NCBI RefSeq assembly: GCF_947631635.1
Contig: NZ_CANRMB010000001.1
Location: 248,001 to 312,000 of the forward strand
DNA from: an uncultured Dysosmobacter sp.
GTDB lineage: Bacteria; Bacillota; Clostridia; Oscillospirales; Oscillospiraceae
Direction of reading: 5' to 3'
Length of the DNA: 64,000 nucleotides
Shown: positions 47,113 through 56,978 of the stretch, one piece after another
Numbering within the stretch: the stretch's first letter is position 1
Layout: the number at the start of each line of letters is the position of its first letter
Made by a program: the position numbers and the translations under genes
The notes under the pieces: model-generated
The model's database searches: none
What the model saw: only the letters and a program-made list of their open reading frames with translations
Told to the model about the DNA's origin: nothing

Positions 47113-48276
47113 ATGAAGAAGTTTCTTGCTCTGATTCTCGCGTTGGTCATGGCCCTGTCCCTGGTCGCCTGCGGCGGCGGTGACAAGCCTGCTGAAGAGG
47201 ATCAGAAAGAGCCCGAGCAGACCGCTGAGCCTGCTGAAGAAGGCGCTGAGTTCAGAGTCGCCATGATCACCGACTACGGTGACATCACCGACCAGTCCTT
47301 CAACCAGACTACATACGAGGCCTGCAAGGCTTACTGCGATGCCAACGGCGTGCAGTTCAACTACTACAAGCCCGCCGGTGACTCCACTGCCGAGCGTGTC
47401 GCCATGGTCGAGAAGGCCGTGGACGAGGACTACAACGTCATCGTGATGCCCGGCTTTGCCTTCGGTGAGACCATCACCGAGGTCGCCGACGTGTATCCCG
47501 ACGTCACCTTCATCGCTCTGGACGTGAGCGCTGGCGACCTGGGCGACTACACCCTGCCCGAGAACGTGTACTGTGCTGTGTATCAGGAAGAGCTGTGCGG
47601 CTACATGGCCGGTTACGCCGCTGTGAAGCTGGGCTACACCCACCTGGGCTTCGTGGGCGGCATGGCCGTTCCCGCTGTCCAGCGCTTCGGCTACGGCTAC
47701 GTGCAGGGCATTGACGCCGCTGCCGGCGAGCTGGGTGTGGACGCCTCTGTGGAGTATGTCTATGGCAACCAGTTCTTCGGCGATCCCGACATCACCGCTT
47801 ACGCGGACAACTGGTATCAGACCCTGGGCGTGCAGGTCATCTTTGCCTGCGGCGGCGATATCTGCACCTCTGTGGGCGAGGCTGCCGCTAAGGTCGAGGG
47901 CGCCAAGGTCATCGGCGTCGACGTGGACCAGTCCGGCAATCTGGACACCGCCTATGGCGACGGCATTACCCTGACCTCCGCCATGAAGGGCCTGACCCTC
48001 ACCGTGCAGCACATGCTGTCTGAGATCGCTGCCGGCAACTGGGCCAACTACGGCGGCAAGGTGGAGACGCTGGGCCTGATCTCCGGCGACGACCCCGAGG
48101 CCAACTATGTCCAGATCCCCATGGCCACCACCCAGTTCGGTGAGGGCTTCACGGCGGACGACTACAAGGCCCTGGTGAAGGATATGTACGACGGCAAGAT
48201 TACCGTCTCCGACGACATCAGCGCTGAGCCCGCCGTCAGCAACATCACGGTGGACTATCAGGGCAACATCAAATAA
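47113..48276 (+). CDS. BMP family lipoprotein (nucleoside ABC transporter substrate-binding)
   Basis: Lipobox LSLVACGGG; VAMITDYGDITDQSFNQTTYEA; typical BMP/Med family pattern; followed by ATPase and two permeases. Confidence 0.93.
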   Translation: MKKFLALILALVMALSLVACGGGDKPAEEDQKEPEQTAEPAEEGAEFRVAMITDYGDITDQSFNQTTYEACKAYCDANGVQFNYYKPAGDSTAERVAMVEKAVDEDYNVIVMPGFAFGETITEVADVYPDVTFIALDVSAGDLGDYTLPENVYCAVYQEELCGYMAGYAAVKLGYTHLGFVGGMAVPAVQRFGYGYVQGIDAAAGELGVDASVEYVYGNQFFGDPDITAYADNWYQTLGVQVIFACGGDICTSVGEAAAKVEGAKVIGVDVDQSGNLDTAYGDGITLTSAMKGLTLTVQHMLSEIAAGNWANYGGKVETLGLISGDDPEANYVQIPMATTQFGEGFTADDYKALVKDMYDGKITVSDDISAEPAVSNITVDYQGNIK

Positions 48277-48297
48277 GTTCTCCCATGCGGAAACAGA

Positions 48298-48330
48298 GAG
48301 GACGGGAATCGATTCCCGTCCTCTTTTTTT
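48298..48330 (+). terminator. Terminator between BMP gene and ABC ATPase gene
   Basis: GAGGACGGGAATcgATTCCCGTCCTCTTTTTTT. Confidence 0.85.
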
Positions 48331-48416
48331 ATAAAATATGCCAAATTTACTTTGAAATGCAGGCGCGGATATAGTATAATAAAGGCACAATGACAACGAG
48401 GGGGAGGTCCTGAAAG

Positions 48417-49949
48417 TTGGAATATCCATATGCCGTTGAGATGCTGAATATCACAAAGCGTTTTCCAGGCATCGTGGCCAATGACAATATCACGCTGCAG
48501 CTGAAAAAAGGCGAGATCCATGCCCTCCTGGGAGAGAACGGCGCCGGAAAGTCCACGCTGATGAGCGTGCTGTTCGGCCTGTACAGTCCGGAGGAGGGCG
48601 TCATCAAGAAAGACGGCCAGGTGGTGGAGATCAAGGATCCCAACGACGCCAATGCCCTGGGCATCGGCATGGTCCACCAGCACTTCAAGCTGGTGGAGTG
48701 CTTCTCCGTGCTGGACAACATCATCATGGGCGTGGAGCCCTGCAAGCACGGATTCCTCCAGAAGGGAGAGGCCCGGGAAAAGGTGCTGGCACTGTCGGAG
48801 AAATACGGTCTCCATGTGGACCCGGACGCCCTGGTGGAGGACATCACCGTGGGTATGCAGCAGCGCACCGAGATCTTGAAGATGCTGTACCGGGACAACG
48901 AGATCCTGATCTTCGATGAGCCCACCGCCGTGCTGACGCCTCAGGAGATCAAGGAACTGATGCAGATCATGAAGAACCTGGCGGCGGAGGGCAAGTCTAT
49001 CCTCTTTATCTCCCACAAGCTCAATGAGATCATGGAGGTGGCGGACCGCTGCTCCGTCCTGCGGAAGGGCAAGTACATCGGCACCGTGGAGATCAAGAAC
49101 ACCACCCGCGAGGAGCTCAGCCGGATGATGGTGGGCCGGGACGTGGAATTCGTGGTACATAAGGAACCCGCCAAGCCCGGCAAGACCATTTTGGAAGTGG
49201 AGGGCATGACCGTGGCCTCCAAGTCCCATGACAACAACGCTGTCAAGGGCGTTTCCTTCCAGGCGCGGGCGGGCGAGATCGTCTGCATCGCCGGTATCGA
49301 CGGCAACGGACAGACGGAGCTGGTCTACGGTTTGACAGGCCTGGAGCCTTTGAAGGAGGGCAAGATCACCCTGGAGGGCCAGGATATCACCCACGCCTCC
49401 ATCCGCAGGCGTTCCACCATGGGCATGAGCCACATCCCCGAGGACCGGCACAAGCACGGCCTGGTGCTGGACTACACCCTGGAGGACAACATGGTGCTCC
49501 AGCGGTATTTTGAGCCGCAGTTCGTCAATTCCGCCGGGTTCCTGAAGCGGAAAGCCATTCGGGAGTATGCCGCGAAGCTGATCGGACAGTATGACGTGCG
49601 CTCCGGCCAAGGCCCTGTCACCGTGGCCAGAAGCATGTCCGGCGGCAACCAGCAGAAGGCCATCATCGCCCGGGAGATCGACAAGAACCCGGAGCTGCTG
49701 ATCGCCGTTCAGCCCACCCGCGGCCTGGACGTGGGCGCCATCGAATATATCCACAGACAGATCGTGGCCCAGCGGGACGCCGGAAAGGCGGTCCTGCTGG
49801 TGAGCCTGGAGCTGGACGAGGTCATGGCCCTGTCCGACCGCATCCTGGTGATGTACGAGGGTGAGATCGTGGGCGAGCTGGATCCCAAGGCGACCACGGT
49901 GGAAGAGTTGGGCCTGTATATGGCCGGTGCGAAAAGGGAGGGGAAGTAA
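48417..49949 (+). CDS. Sugar/nucleoside-type ABC transporter ATP-binding protein (two ABC domains)
   Basis: LLGENGAGKSTLMSVLFGL and second domain CIAGIDGNGQTELV, MSGGNQQKAIIAREID; TTG start with GGGGGAGG upstream. Confidence 0.93.
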   Translation: MEYPYAVEMLNITKRFPGIVANDNITLQLKKGEIHALLGENGAGKSTLMSVLFGLYSPEEGVIKKDGQVVEIKDPNDANALGIGMVHQHFKLVECFSVLDNIIMGVEPCKHGFLQKGEAREKVLALSEKYGLHVDPDALVEDITVGMQQRTEILKMLYRDNEILIFDEPTAVLTPQEIKELMQIMKNLAAEGKSILFISHKLNEIMEVADRCSVLRKGKYIGTVEIKNTTREELSRMMVGRDVEFVVHKEPAKPGKTILEVEGMTVASKSHDNNAVKGVSFQARAGEIVCIAGIDGNGQTELVYGLTGLEPLKEGKITLEGQDITHASIRRRSTMGMSHIPEDRHKHGLVLDYTLEDNMVLQRYFEPQFVNSAGFLKRKAIREYAAKLIGQYDVRSGQGPVTVARSMSGGNQQKAIIAREIDKNPELLIAVQPTRGLDVGAIEYIHRQIVAQRDAGKAVLLVSLELDEVMALSDRILVMYEGEIVGELDPKATTVEELGLYMAGAKREGK

Positions 49950-49952
49950 ACC

Positions 49953-51095
49953 ATGAAAAAAGAAAAGACCTCTCTGCTGCGCAACGGTGCGGTCCAGTCT
50001 CTGCTGGCCTCGCTGCTGTGCATCCTGATCGGATTGGTGGTCGGCTATGTGGCGCTGCTTGTGATCAACCCCGCCGGAGCCGGCGAAGCGATCCTGACGA
50101 TCATCAAGAACTTCATGACCTATTCCAAGTCCACCGCCCAGCTGAAATACCTGGGCAGCACGCTGGTCAAGACGGCGCCTCTGCTGATGTGCAGCCTGTC
50201 CGTCCTGTTTGCCTACAAGGCGGGCCTGTTCAACATCGGCGCCGCCGGACAGTATGTGGCGGGCGTGGGCGCCAGCCTGTACTGCGCGCTGGCCTGGGGG
50301 ATGCCCTGGTATGTGTGCCTGCTGGCGGCCATCGTGGCCGGTGCTCTGCTGGGCGCGGTTTCCGGCCTTTTAAAGGCCTACTGCAATGTCAACGAGGTCA
50401 TCTCCTGCATCATGCTGAACTGGATCAGCCTGTATCTGGTGAACATGCTGCTGAGCACGGTGAAGGAGGAGGCCAGCCCCTATACCCTGACGCTTTCCAG
50501 CACCAACCCCGGCGCGATCATGCCCTCCCTGGGGCTGGGCGCACTGTTCAGCAAAAACCAGTATGTGACGGTGGCGATCCCCCTGGCCATCCTCGTGGCT
50601 GTCGTGGTGTGGGTCATTCTGGAAAAGACCAAGCTGGGCTACGAGCTGCGGGCCACCGGCTGCAATAAGTTCGCCGCCAAGTACTGCGGCATGAAGGAGA
50701 AGGAGAACCTGATCCTGACCATGGCCATCTCCGGCGCGCTGGCCTCCATGGGCGCGGCGCTGCTGTACCTCACCGGGTTCGAGCAGTGGCAGTGCACCCA
50801 GTCCGCGGTGCCCGCCATGGGCTTCAACGGCATCGCCGCGGCCTTCCTGGGCGGCCTGAACCCCCTGGGTTCCATTCTCTCCTCCTACTTCATCCAGCAC
50901 ATCACCAACGGCGGCGCTTACGTGGACAAGACCATGTACTCCGCCCAGATCTCTGACTTTATCTCCGCTTTGATCATCTATCTGTGCGGCTTTGTGCTGT
51001 TCTTCAAGGTCACACTGAACGGCTATCTGGACCGCCGGGATGAAAAACGCAAGAGAGCCGAGCAGACTGCTCAGGAAGGAGGGGACGCGGAATGA
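49953..51095 (+). CDS. ABC transporter permease (BMP-type nucleoside importer)
   Basis: Branched-chain/nucleoside permease pattern: LMCSLSVLFAYKAGLFNIGAAGQYVAGVGAS. Confidence 0.92.
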   Translation: MKKEKTSLLRNGAVQSLLASLLCILIGLVVGYVALLVINPAGAGEAILTIIKNFMTYSKSTAQLKYLGSTLVKTAPLLMCSLSVLFAYKAGLFNIGAAGQYVAGVGASLYCALAWGMPWYVCLLAAIVAGALLGAVSGLLKAYCNVNEVISCIMLNWISLYLVNMLLSTVKEEASPYTLTLSSTNPGAIMPSLGLGALFSKNQYVTVAIPLAILVAVVVWVILEKTKLGYELRATGCNKFAAKYCGMKEKENLILTMAISGALASMGAALLYLTGFEQWQCTQSAVPAMGFNGIAAAFLGGLNPLGSILSSYFIQHITNGGAYVDKTMYSAQISDFISALIIYLCGFVLFFKVTLNGYLDRRDEKRKRAEQTAQEGGDAE

Positions 51096-52033
51096 TCCTC
51101 CTGCTGCAATATACACTGATCTTTGCCTCTGTGCTGATGCTGGTGGCCCTGGGCGGCTGCTTCTCGGAGCACTCCGGCGTCATCAATATCGGTTTGGAGG
51201 GCATCATGGTCATGGGCGCCCTGGGCGGCGCGCTGATGATGAAATTCATGCCCGCCGGGATGCCGGCCGCCGGGATCATCCTGCTGGTGATACTGGCCGC
51301 CATCGCTCTGGGCGTGCTCTACTCCCTGCTGCTGGCCGTGGCCGCCGTCAACTTCAAGGCGGACCAGACGCTGGTGGGCACCGCCATGAACCTGCTGGGT
51401 ACCGCGGCGGCCACCGTGTTCGTCAAGGCCATGAACACCGCCGAGAGCGTGGACAACGTGTCCTCCATCATCCAGTATATCGAGCCGAAAAAAGCGTTCC
51501 TGGTGAATATCGGGAGCTTTGAATTCAACTGGTTCATGCTGGTGGCCGCCGTTGCGCTGGCGGTGTCCTATGTGGTGCTGTATAAGACCCGTTTCGGCCT
51601 GCGGCTGTGCGCCTGCGGCGAGCATCCCCAGGCGGCGGACAGCGTGGGCATCAACGTGTACAAGATGCGTTATGCCGGCGTGCTGATCTCCGGTGTGCTG
51701 GGCGGCCTGGGCGGAATCGTGTACATCACCGCCGGCGTCAGCGAGTGGAAGTTTGAGAACGGCGTTGCCGGCTTCGGCTTCCTGGCCCTGGCGGTCATGA
51801 TCTTCGGCCAGTGGAAGCCCACCCGCATCGCCCTGGCGGCGCTGCTGTTCGGCTTCTTCCGGGCTTTGGGCAACGTCTATACCGGCTTTGACTTCCTGAA
51901 AGCTCTGGAACTGCCCAGTGCGGTGTACAATATGCTGCCCTATATCATCTCCCTGGTCGTTCTGGCGTTCACTTCCAAGAAGTCCTGCGCGCCCAAGGCT
52001 GAGGGCATCCCCTACGACAAGGGACAGCGATAA
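51092..52033 (+). CDS. ABC transporter permease (BMP-type nucleoside importer)
   Basis: LGGCFSEHSGVINIGLEGIMVMGALGGALMM; overlaps upstream permease. Confidence 0.92.
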   Translation: MILLLQYTLIFASVLMLVALGGCFSEHSGVINIGLEGIMVMGALGGALMMKFMPAGMPAAGIILLVILAAIALGVLYSLLLAVAAVNFKADQTLVGTAMNLLGTAAATVFVKAMNTAESVDNVSSIIQYIEPKKAFLVNIGSFEFNWFMLVAAVALAVSYVVLYKTRFGLRLCACGEHPQAADSVGINVYKMRYAGVLISGVLGGLGGIVYITAGVSEWKFENGVAGFGFLALAVMIFGQWKPTRIALAALLFGFFRALGNVYTGFDFLKALELPSAVYNMLPYIISLVVLAFTSKKSCAPKAEGIPYDKGQR

Positions 52034-52065
52034 AAGCAACAATTTGTAATATCGAATCTAAAAAA

Positions 52066-52105
52066 TACCCTCTGTTGTCGAATTTGGCGGCAACAGGGGG
52101 TGTTT
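52066..52105 (+). terminator. Intrinsic terminator
   Basis: ACCCTCTGTTG..CAACAGGGGGTGTTTTA. Confidence 0.7.
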
Positions 52106-52106
52106 T

Positions 52107-52187
52107 ATAGTCGCCGCAGTGGAAAAGGATCCAAAAAATTCTTTTCCATGCAGCGCTGCTGTGCGCCTTTTCAACTGCGTTGGCTAT
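52107..52187. repeat. Hairpin-chain intergenic repeat, short copy D
   Basis: ATAGTCGCCGCAGTGGAAAAGG ... CCTTTTCAACTGCGTTGGCTAT imperfect terminal IR; internal GGAAAAG/CTTTTCC and GCAGCGCTGC. Confidence 0.6.
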
Positions 52188-52188
52188 C

Positions 52189-53121
52189 TCAGCCGGGCAG
52201 CACGTATCCGGCCAGGAGGGCCGCCAGCAGCGCGGCCAGCAGTCCCTGCATGGCCTTGCCCCAGAAGCAGGGTTTCAGAGAGAGCGAGGTGCCGTCCAGC
52301 ACCGCCGCTGTCTGGCTGAGGACGGAAAGTCCGCCCCATCCGGCGCAGCCGGAGGCCAGAATAAAGCCGAACCGGCTGGCCGGGAGCAGCGGTGTCAGAG
52401 AAAACAGCTCGGTCAGCCCCACCAGCACGGTCCCAAGCCGTCCCCCGATGGCCGCCAGCGGACTGGCCAGTACATAGAAGAGCACCACGAAGGCGCAGAC
52501 GGAGAGCATTCCGGAGGCGGCGTTTCGGACGGCCTCCACAAAGGCGCTTGAAAAGGAGACTGTCTGACAGGTGAATCCCCTTGTCATGGGCCTTCGAACG
52601 GTATGCTTTCCGCTTCCGCGAAAGAGGATCCCGGTCAGCAGGGCGGAGAGCAGATGGATGAGCCACAGCCACACCCCCACCCGCACATCGCCAAAGACCC
52701 CGGCTCCCAAAACGCTGACCAGGAACACGGGGTTGGAATTGTTGCAGAAGGCCAGCAGGCGCTCCGCTTCCTCCGCGGTCAGCAGCCTTTCCCGGTAGAG
52801 ATCCGCCGCCGTTTTGGCGCCGATGGGATAGCCGCCCACCAGTCCCAGCAGCAGGGCGCTGCTGGCCTGCCCCGGCAGGCGGAACAGCGGCCCCATCAGG
52901 CCGGACAGGCGGGGCGACACCCAAGGTCCAAAACCCAGAGCGATCAGCAGGTTGGAAACCGCCAGAAAGGGAAACAGCGCTGGGATCACAGACCGCCCGC
53001 AGAGGATCAGGGCCTCGGCGGCGGCCGCCCGGACACGGGCGGCATCGGTCAAAAACCAGATCAAAACACCGCATAAGATCAGACAGATGTCGGTCCGCCG
53101 ATGGAGCTTCATACACATCAC
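52189..53121 (-). CDS. ylbJ: Nucleoside-recognition/gate-domain membrane protein, YlbJ-like sporulation protein
   Basis: SVIPALFPFLAVSNLLIALGFG, GGYPIGAKTAADLYRERLLTAEEAERLLAFCNNSNPVFLVSVLGAGVFGD. Confidence 0.87.
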   Translation of the reverse strand: MMCMKLHRRTDICLILCGVLIWFLTDAARVRAAAAEALILCGRSVIPALFPFLAVSNLLIALGFGPWVSPRLSGLMGPLFRLPGQASSALLLGLVGGYPIGAKTAADLYRERLLTAEEAERLLAFCNNSNPVFLVSVLGAGVFGDVRVGVWLWLIHLLSALLTGILFRGSGKHTVRRPMTRGFTCQTVSFSSAFVEAVRNAASGMLSVCAFVVLFYVLASPLAAIGGRLGTVLVGLTELFSLTPLLPASRFGFILASGCAGWGGLSVLSQTAAVLDGTSLSLKPCFWGKAMQGLLAALLAALLAGYVLPG

Positions 53122-53202
53122 CAGAAGATTTCTATGCGCCTGCGGCAGATGCCATGCAAGTTTTCGGCCGTTGTCTCATACAGTCGGGATGGGGTGAACT
53201 GT

Positions 53203-53493
53203 ATGGAACGAAACAGGAAGGAAAAAGAGGGCGGTGTTCTCAGCACCGTGGCGGAGCTGTTCGACCTGCCGGCGGATGTGGTGGCGGGCCTGCCGCGCCT
53301 GGAGATGGTGGGCAGCCGTCAGCTGTACCTGGAGCACCACACCGGCATCCTGGCATACAGCCAGGAGCTGATCGACGCCAATACCTCCGCGGGGGTCCTC
53401 CGTGTGAAAGGGGAGCGCTTGACGCTCCTTGCCATGACAGGGGAGGAGCTGCGGATCGGCGGCCGGATCGACGCCGTGGAGTGGGTGAGGTAG
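53203..53493 (+). CDS. yqfC: YabP/YqfC family sporulation protein
   Basis: DVVAGLPRLEMVGSRQLYLEHHTGILAYSQELIDANTSAGVLRVKGERLTLLAMTGEELRIGGRID; adjacent yqfD. Confidence 0.9.
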   Translation: MERNRKEKEGGVLSTVAELFDLPADVVAGLPRLEMVGSRQLYLEHHTGILAYSQELIDANTSAGVLRVKGERLTLLAMTGEELRIGGRIDAVEWVR

Positions 53494-53497
53494 CGCC

Positions 53498-54700
53498 ATG
53501 CTGAACGAGATCGTCAACCGCCTGCGGGGACAGCTCCGCGTGCGGGCGGAGAGCGCCTTTCCAGAGCGGATCCTGAACCTGTGCGGCGCCAGAGATCTGT
53601 CCTTCTGGGATCTGGAGTGGGAGTCCCCCACGGCCTTTACCTGCCGCCTCAGCCGGAGAGACTGGCACGCCCTGCGGCGGGCGGCAAAAAATCTGGACTG
53701 CACGCTGACGGTGGTGCGGCGGGAGGGAGCGCCCTACTTCCTGTTCCGCTTCCGCCACCGGACGGCGCTGGTGACCGGCCTGGTGGCCTGCGCCCTGAGC
53801 CTGTTTCTGGGCTCCTTTTTTATCTGGGACTTTTCCGTGGAGGGAAATGAGACGGTCCCCACAGAGCAGATCCTGCGGGCGCTGGAGAAAAACGGCGTGG
53901 GGATGGGGACCTTCGGCCTGTCCCTGAACGGGGAGGACATCCGCAATCACGTGCTGCTGGACATTCCGGAATTGAGCTGGATCGCCGTCAACGTCTCCGG
54001 CTGCCGGGCCAATGTTCAGGTGCGGGAGCGCACGCCGGTACCGGAGCTGGTGAGCAAGCAGAAGCCCGCCAACGTGGTGGCAAGGCGGGCGGGCCTTGTG
54101 CTGAAAGTCCGGGCGCTGGACGGCGTGGCCTGCGTGCTGCCGGGGACCTCTGTGGCGGAGGGACAGATCCTGATCTCCGGCGTGGAGGACACGGAGACCG
54201 TGGGCGCCCGCATCCTGACGGGAATGGGCACTGTCACCGCCCGGACCTGGTACTCCCTGGACACCGCCGTGCCTCTGCGGGCGGAGGAGAAGCGGTATAC
54301 CGGGGAGGAAAAACTGGGCGTTTCCCTGATATTCGGCACCCACCGCGTAAAATTCTTCAGAAACAGTAGCATCGAAGGGGCGGAATATGATAAAATAACC
54401 AACAGACATCCCTGGTCCCTGCTGGGCGTGTCCCTGCCGGTGACACTGGTGACGGAACGGTATCGCTTTTATGAGACGGACTTGGTGGAACAGTCCCCCG
54501 CCCAGGCGGAAAAGGCCGCGGAAGCGGTTTTGACCGAATACCTGAACAGTCTGGCAGGACCCTACGGCACGGTGAAGTCCACCCTCTGCTCAGCCCGCCA
54601 GAAGGGGGATACCCTGCTGGTGACCTTGAAAGCGGAGTGCGAGGAGCAGATCGGGGAGAGCGTCCCCATTTACACGCAGGCGTCCGACGGGGACACGTGA
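53498..54700 (+). CDS. yqfD: Sporulation protein YqfD
   Basis: FPERILNLCGARDLSFWDLEWESPTAFTCRLSRRDWHALRRAAKN; WIAVNVSGCRANVQVRERT. Confidence 0.92.
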   Translation: MLNEIVNRLRGQLRVRAESAFPERILNLCGARDLSFWDLEWESPTAFTCRLSRRDWHALRRAAKNLDCTLTVVRREGAPYFLFRFRHRTALVTGLVACALSLFLGSFFIWDFSVEGNETVPTEQILRALEKNGVGMGTFGLSLNGEDIRNHVLLDIPELSWIAVNVSGCRANVQVRERTPVPELVSKQKPANVVARRAGLVLKVRALDGVACVLPGTSVAEGQILISGVEDTETVGARILTGMGTVTARTWYSLDTAVPLRAEEKRYTGEEKLGVSLIFGTHRVKFFRNSSIEGAEYDKITNRHPWSLLGVSLPVTLVTERYRFYETDLVEQSPAQAEKAAEAVLTEYLNSLAGPYGTVKSTLCSARQKGDTLLVTLKAECEEQIGESVPIYTQASDGDT

Positions 54701-54803
54701 GCGGTGCCCCATGGAAACGCATATCCTGAAAAATGAGACCGGCGGCGGCACGGGATGCGTGCCTCCGCCGTGTGGATGTGAAAAGTATAGGAGTGACGAT
54801 CAT

Positions 54804-55787
54804 TTGGAACAGAGGATCAGCATCGAGCGGCTGGAGCAGGCCGTGAACATCTTTGGCTCGTTTGATGAGAACATCCGCCTGCTGGAGCAGGAATTTTCCG
54901 TCACTGTGGTCAACCGGGACGGAGAACTGCGGGTGGAGGGCGACGCGGAGAACACCATGCTGGCGGCAAAGGCCATCCAGGCCCTGCTGACGCTCTCCTC
55001 CCGGGGGGAGTCCATCGGCGAGCAGAACGTCCGCTATGTCATCGGCCTGGTGCGCGCCGGCAGGGAGGAGCAGATCACGGAACTGACCGGCGACGTGCTG
55101 TGCATCTCCGCCAAGGGCCGCCCCATCAAGCCCAAGACCATCGGCCAGAAGGAATATATCCAGTCCGTTCTGAAAAATACCGTTACCATCGGCGTGGGTC
55201 CGGCGGGCACCGGCAAGACCTATCTGGCGGTGGCCGCCGCTGTCCAGGCCTTCCGGGACAAGCAGGTGAACCGCATCATCCTCACCCGCCCGGCGGTGGA
55301 GGCCGGCGAACGGCTGGGCTTCCTGCCCGGCGACCTGCAAAGCAAGGTGGACCCGTACCTGCGGCCCCTGTATGACGCACTGTTCGACATGCTGGGGGCC
55401 GAGACCTATCAGAAATACCTGGAGCGGGGCAACATCGAGGTGGCGCCCCTGGCATACATGCGGGGCCGCACCCTGGACGACAGCTTCATCATTCTGGACG
55501 AGGCCCAGAACACCAGCCGGGAGCAGATGAAGATGTTCCTGACCCGTCTGGGCTTTGGCTCCAAGATCGTCATCACCGGCGACGTGACCCAGATCGACCT
55601 GCCGGACGGCAAGGCCTCCGGCCTGAAGGAGGCCATGCGGGTGCTGAGCCGGGTGGAGGGCATCGGCATCTGCCAGCTGACCAACGCCGACGTGGTGCGC
55701 CATGTGATGGTCCAGCGCATCGTGGCGGCCTATGAGGACTACGAGAACCGCGGGAAGCGGGAGAAGGGCAGAAAAAATGGGCTATGA
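54804..55787 (+). CDS. phoH: PhoH family protein (predicted ATPase)
   Basis: GVGPAGTGKTYLAVAAAVQAF, LTRPAVEAGERLGFLPGDLQSKVDPYLRPLYDAL, FIILDEAQNTSREQMKMFLTRLG. TTG start preferred; the ORF extends to 54711. Confidence 0.94.
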   Translation: MEQRISIERLEQAVNIFGSFDENIRLLEQEFSVTVVNRDGELRVEGDAENTMLAAKAIQALLTLSSRGESIGEQNVRYVIGLVRAGREEQITELTGDVLCISAKGRPIKPKTIGQKEYIQSVLKNTVTIGVGPAGTGKTYLAVAAAVQAFRDKQVNRIILTRPAVEAGERLGFLPGDLQSKVDPYLRPLYDALFDMLGAETYQKYLERGNIEVAPLAYMRGRTLDDSFIILDEAQNTSREQMKMFLTRLGFGSKIVITGDVTQIDLPDGKASGLKEAMRVLSRVEGIGICQLTNADVVRHVMVQRIVAAYEDYENRGKREKGRKNGL

Positions 55788-56172
55788 GGTCTATCTGATG
55801 AAAACCCCCACGAACCGGGAGAAGGACCTGAGCGAGGTCACGGAGGCGGCTCCCATGCCCTGCTGGCGGGAGCTGAAAGGGTTGCTCCGGGGCCGCTTTC
55901 CGGACCTTGTCAGCGGCTACGCAGCTTTGGACGAGGGGATCGACTTTCCCGTTCTCTCTTCCCCGGATTACGCGCTGGAGTTCAACCTGGCCGTGGACAG
56001 CGAGGACGAGCCCCTGACCGGCATCATGTTCAGCCGCCCCGGCTGCGGGGAGCGCTGGGCCTACCCGCTGAAATTTTTGTGCGACCTGCTGGACGCCCGG
56101 ATCGTGGACTGCGGCGGGGGGGACTTTTGGGACTGGGACAACCTGCCCGACTGGATCGCCGAAGGACTTTGA
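55777..56172 (+). CDS. Conserved hypothetical protein
   Basis: 131 aa, ATG overlaps phoH stop, operon position phoH-X-ybeY. Confidence 0.7.
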   Translation: MGYEVYLMKTPTNREKDLSEVTEAAPMPCWRELKGLLRGRFPDLVSGYAALDEGIDFPVLSSPDYALEFNLAVDSEDEPLTGIMFSRPGCGERWAYPLKFLCDLLDARIVDCGGGDFWDWDNLPDWIAEGL

Positions 56173-56184
56173 GGAGGGAGAGAG

Positions 56185-56676
56185 ATGAAACGCCACTATA
56201 TTCCCATCACCGCCGATGTGCCGGGGGCGGCCAACGAGCGAAACTGCGCCCTGATCCGCAGGGTCATCCGCACGGCCCTGGCGGCGGAGGGCATGGAGCT
56301 CCCCTGCGAGGTGGACGTGCTGCTGACGGACGATGGGAACATCCACCAGATCAACCGGGATATGCGGAAGGTGGACCGGCCCACGGATGTGCTGAGCTTT
56401 CCGGAGTTCGACCTCCATCCCGGCGAACTGCCGGGGGAGGAGGACGCCGACCCCGGCACCGGGCTGATCCCCCTGGGGGACATGGTGATCTCCATGGAGC
56501 ATGTGGCGGCACAGGCCAGGGAGTATGGACACTCCAGCCGCCGGGAGCTGGCGTACTTAGTGACACATTCCATCCTGCATCTGCTGGGCTATGACCACCT
56601 GGACGAGGGGCCGATGAAGGCCCAGATGCGGGCAAGGGAGGAAGCCATTCTGACGGAGCTGGGCATCACCCGGTGA
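56185..56676 (+). CDS. ybeY: rRNA maturation RNase YbeY
   Basis: NRDMRKVDRPTDVLSFPEFD; HSILHLLGYDHLDEG metal site. Confidence 0.95.
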   Translation: MKRHYIPITADVPGAANERNCALIRRVIRTALAAEGMELPCEVDVLLTDDGNIHQINRDMRKVDRPTDVLSFPEFDLHPGELPGEEDADPGTGLIPLGDMVISMEHVAAQAREYGHSSRRELAYLVTHSILHLLGYDHLDEGPMKAQMRAREEAILTELGITR

Positions 56677-56680
56677 GGGG

Positions 56681-56890
56681 CTATGCCTGGGGCAGGCCGC
56701 GCCCGGTGCGCAGGCCCAGCAGAAAGGCGTGGATGGCGGTAAACTCCGTGATCTTGTTGTAGTATTGCTCACCCCGAAAGGTCGTCTCTTCAAAGAACGA
56801 GTCGAAATAGATCTCGTAGTCGCCTTGTGGGATGGTCTCCAGATGGGGAGAGATGTAATGGGTATAGAGCCATAGCATGAATTCGGACAT
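56681..56890 (-). CDS. Small hypothetical protein (divergent from XRE gene)
   Basis: MSEFMLWLYTHYISPHLETIPQGDYEIYFDSFFEE..; SD AAAGGTGG upstream. Confidence 0.6.
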   Translation of the reverse strand: MSEFMLWLYTHYISPHLETIPQGDYEIYFDSFFEETTFRGEQYYNKITEFTAIHAFLLGLRTGRGLPQA

Positions 56891-56910
56891 TTGATTACCA
56901 CCTTTCAATA

Positions 56911-56962
56911 GACACCTAACTAGATGTGTTTATTATATAGTAACACACCTCGTTAGGTGTGT
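56911..56962. promoter_or_regulatory. Two tandem operator-like dyads in a divergent promoter region
   Basis: ACACCTaactAGATGTGT (56912-56929) and ACACACCTcgttAGGTGTGT (56943-56962, perfect 8-bp arms). Confidence 0.65.
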
Positions 56963-56978
56963 CAAGAGGAAGAAAAAT

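Noticed and set aside
46921-48429. 502-aa minus-strand ORF antisense to the BMP lipoprotein gene
   Set aside because: Shadow ORF; the sense gene has promoter, lipobox and family motifs.
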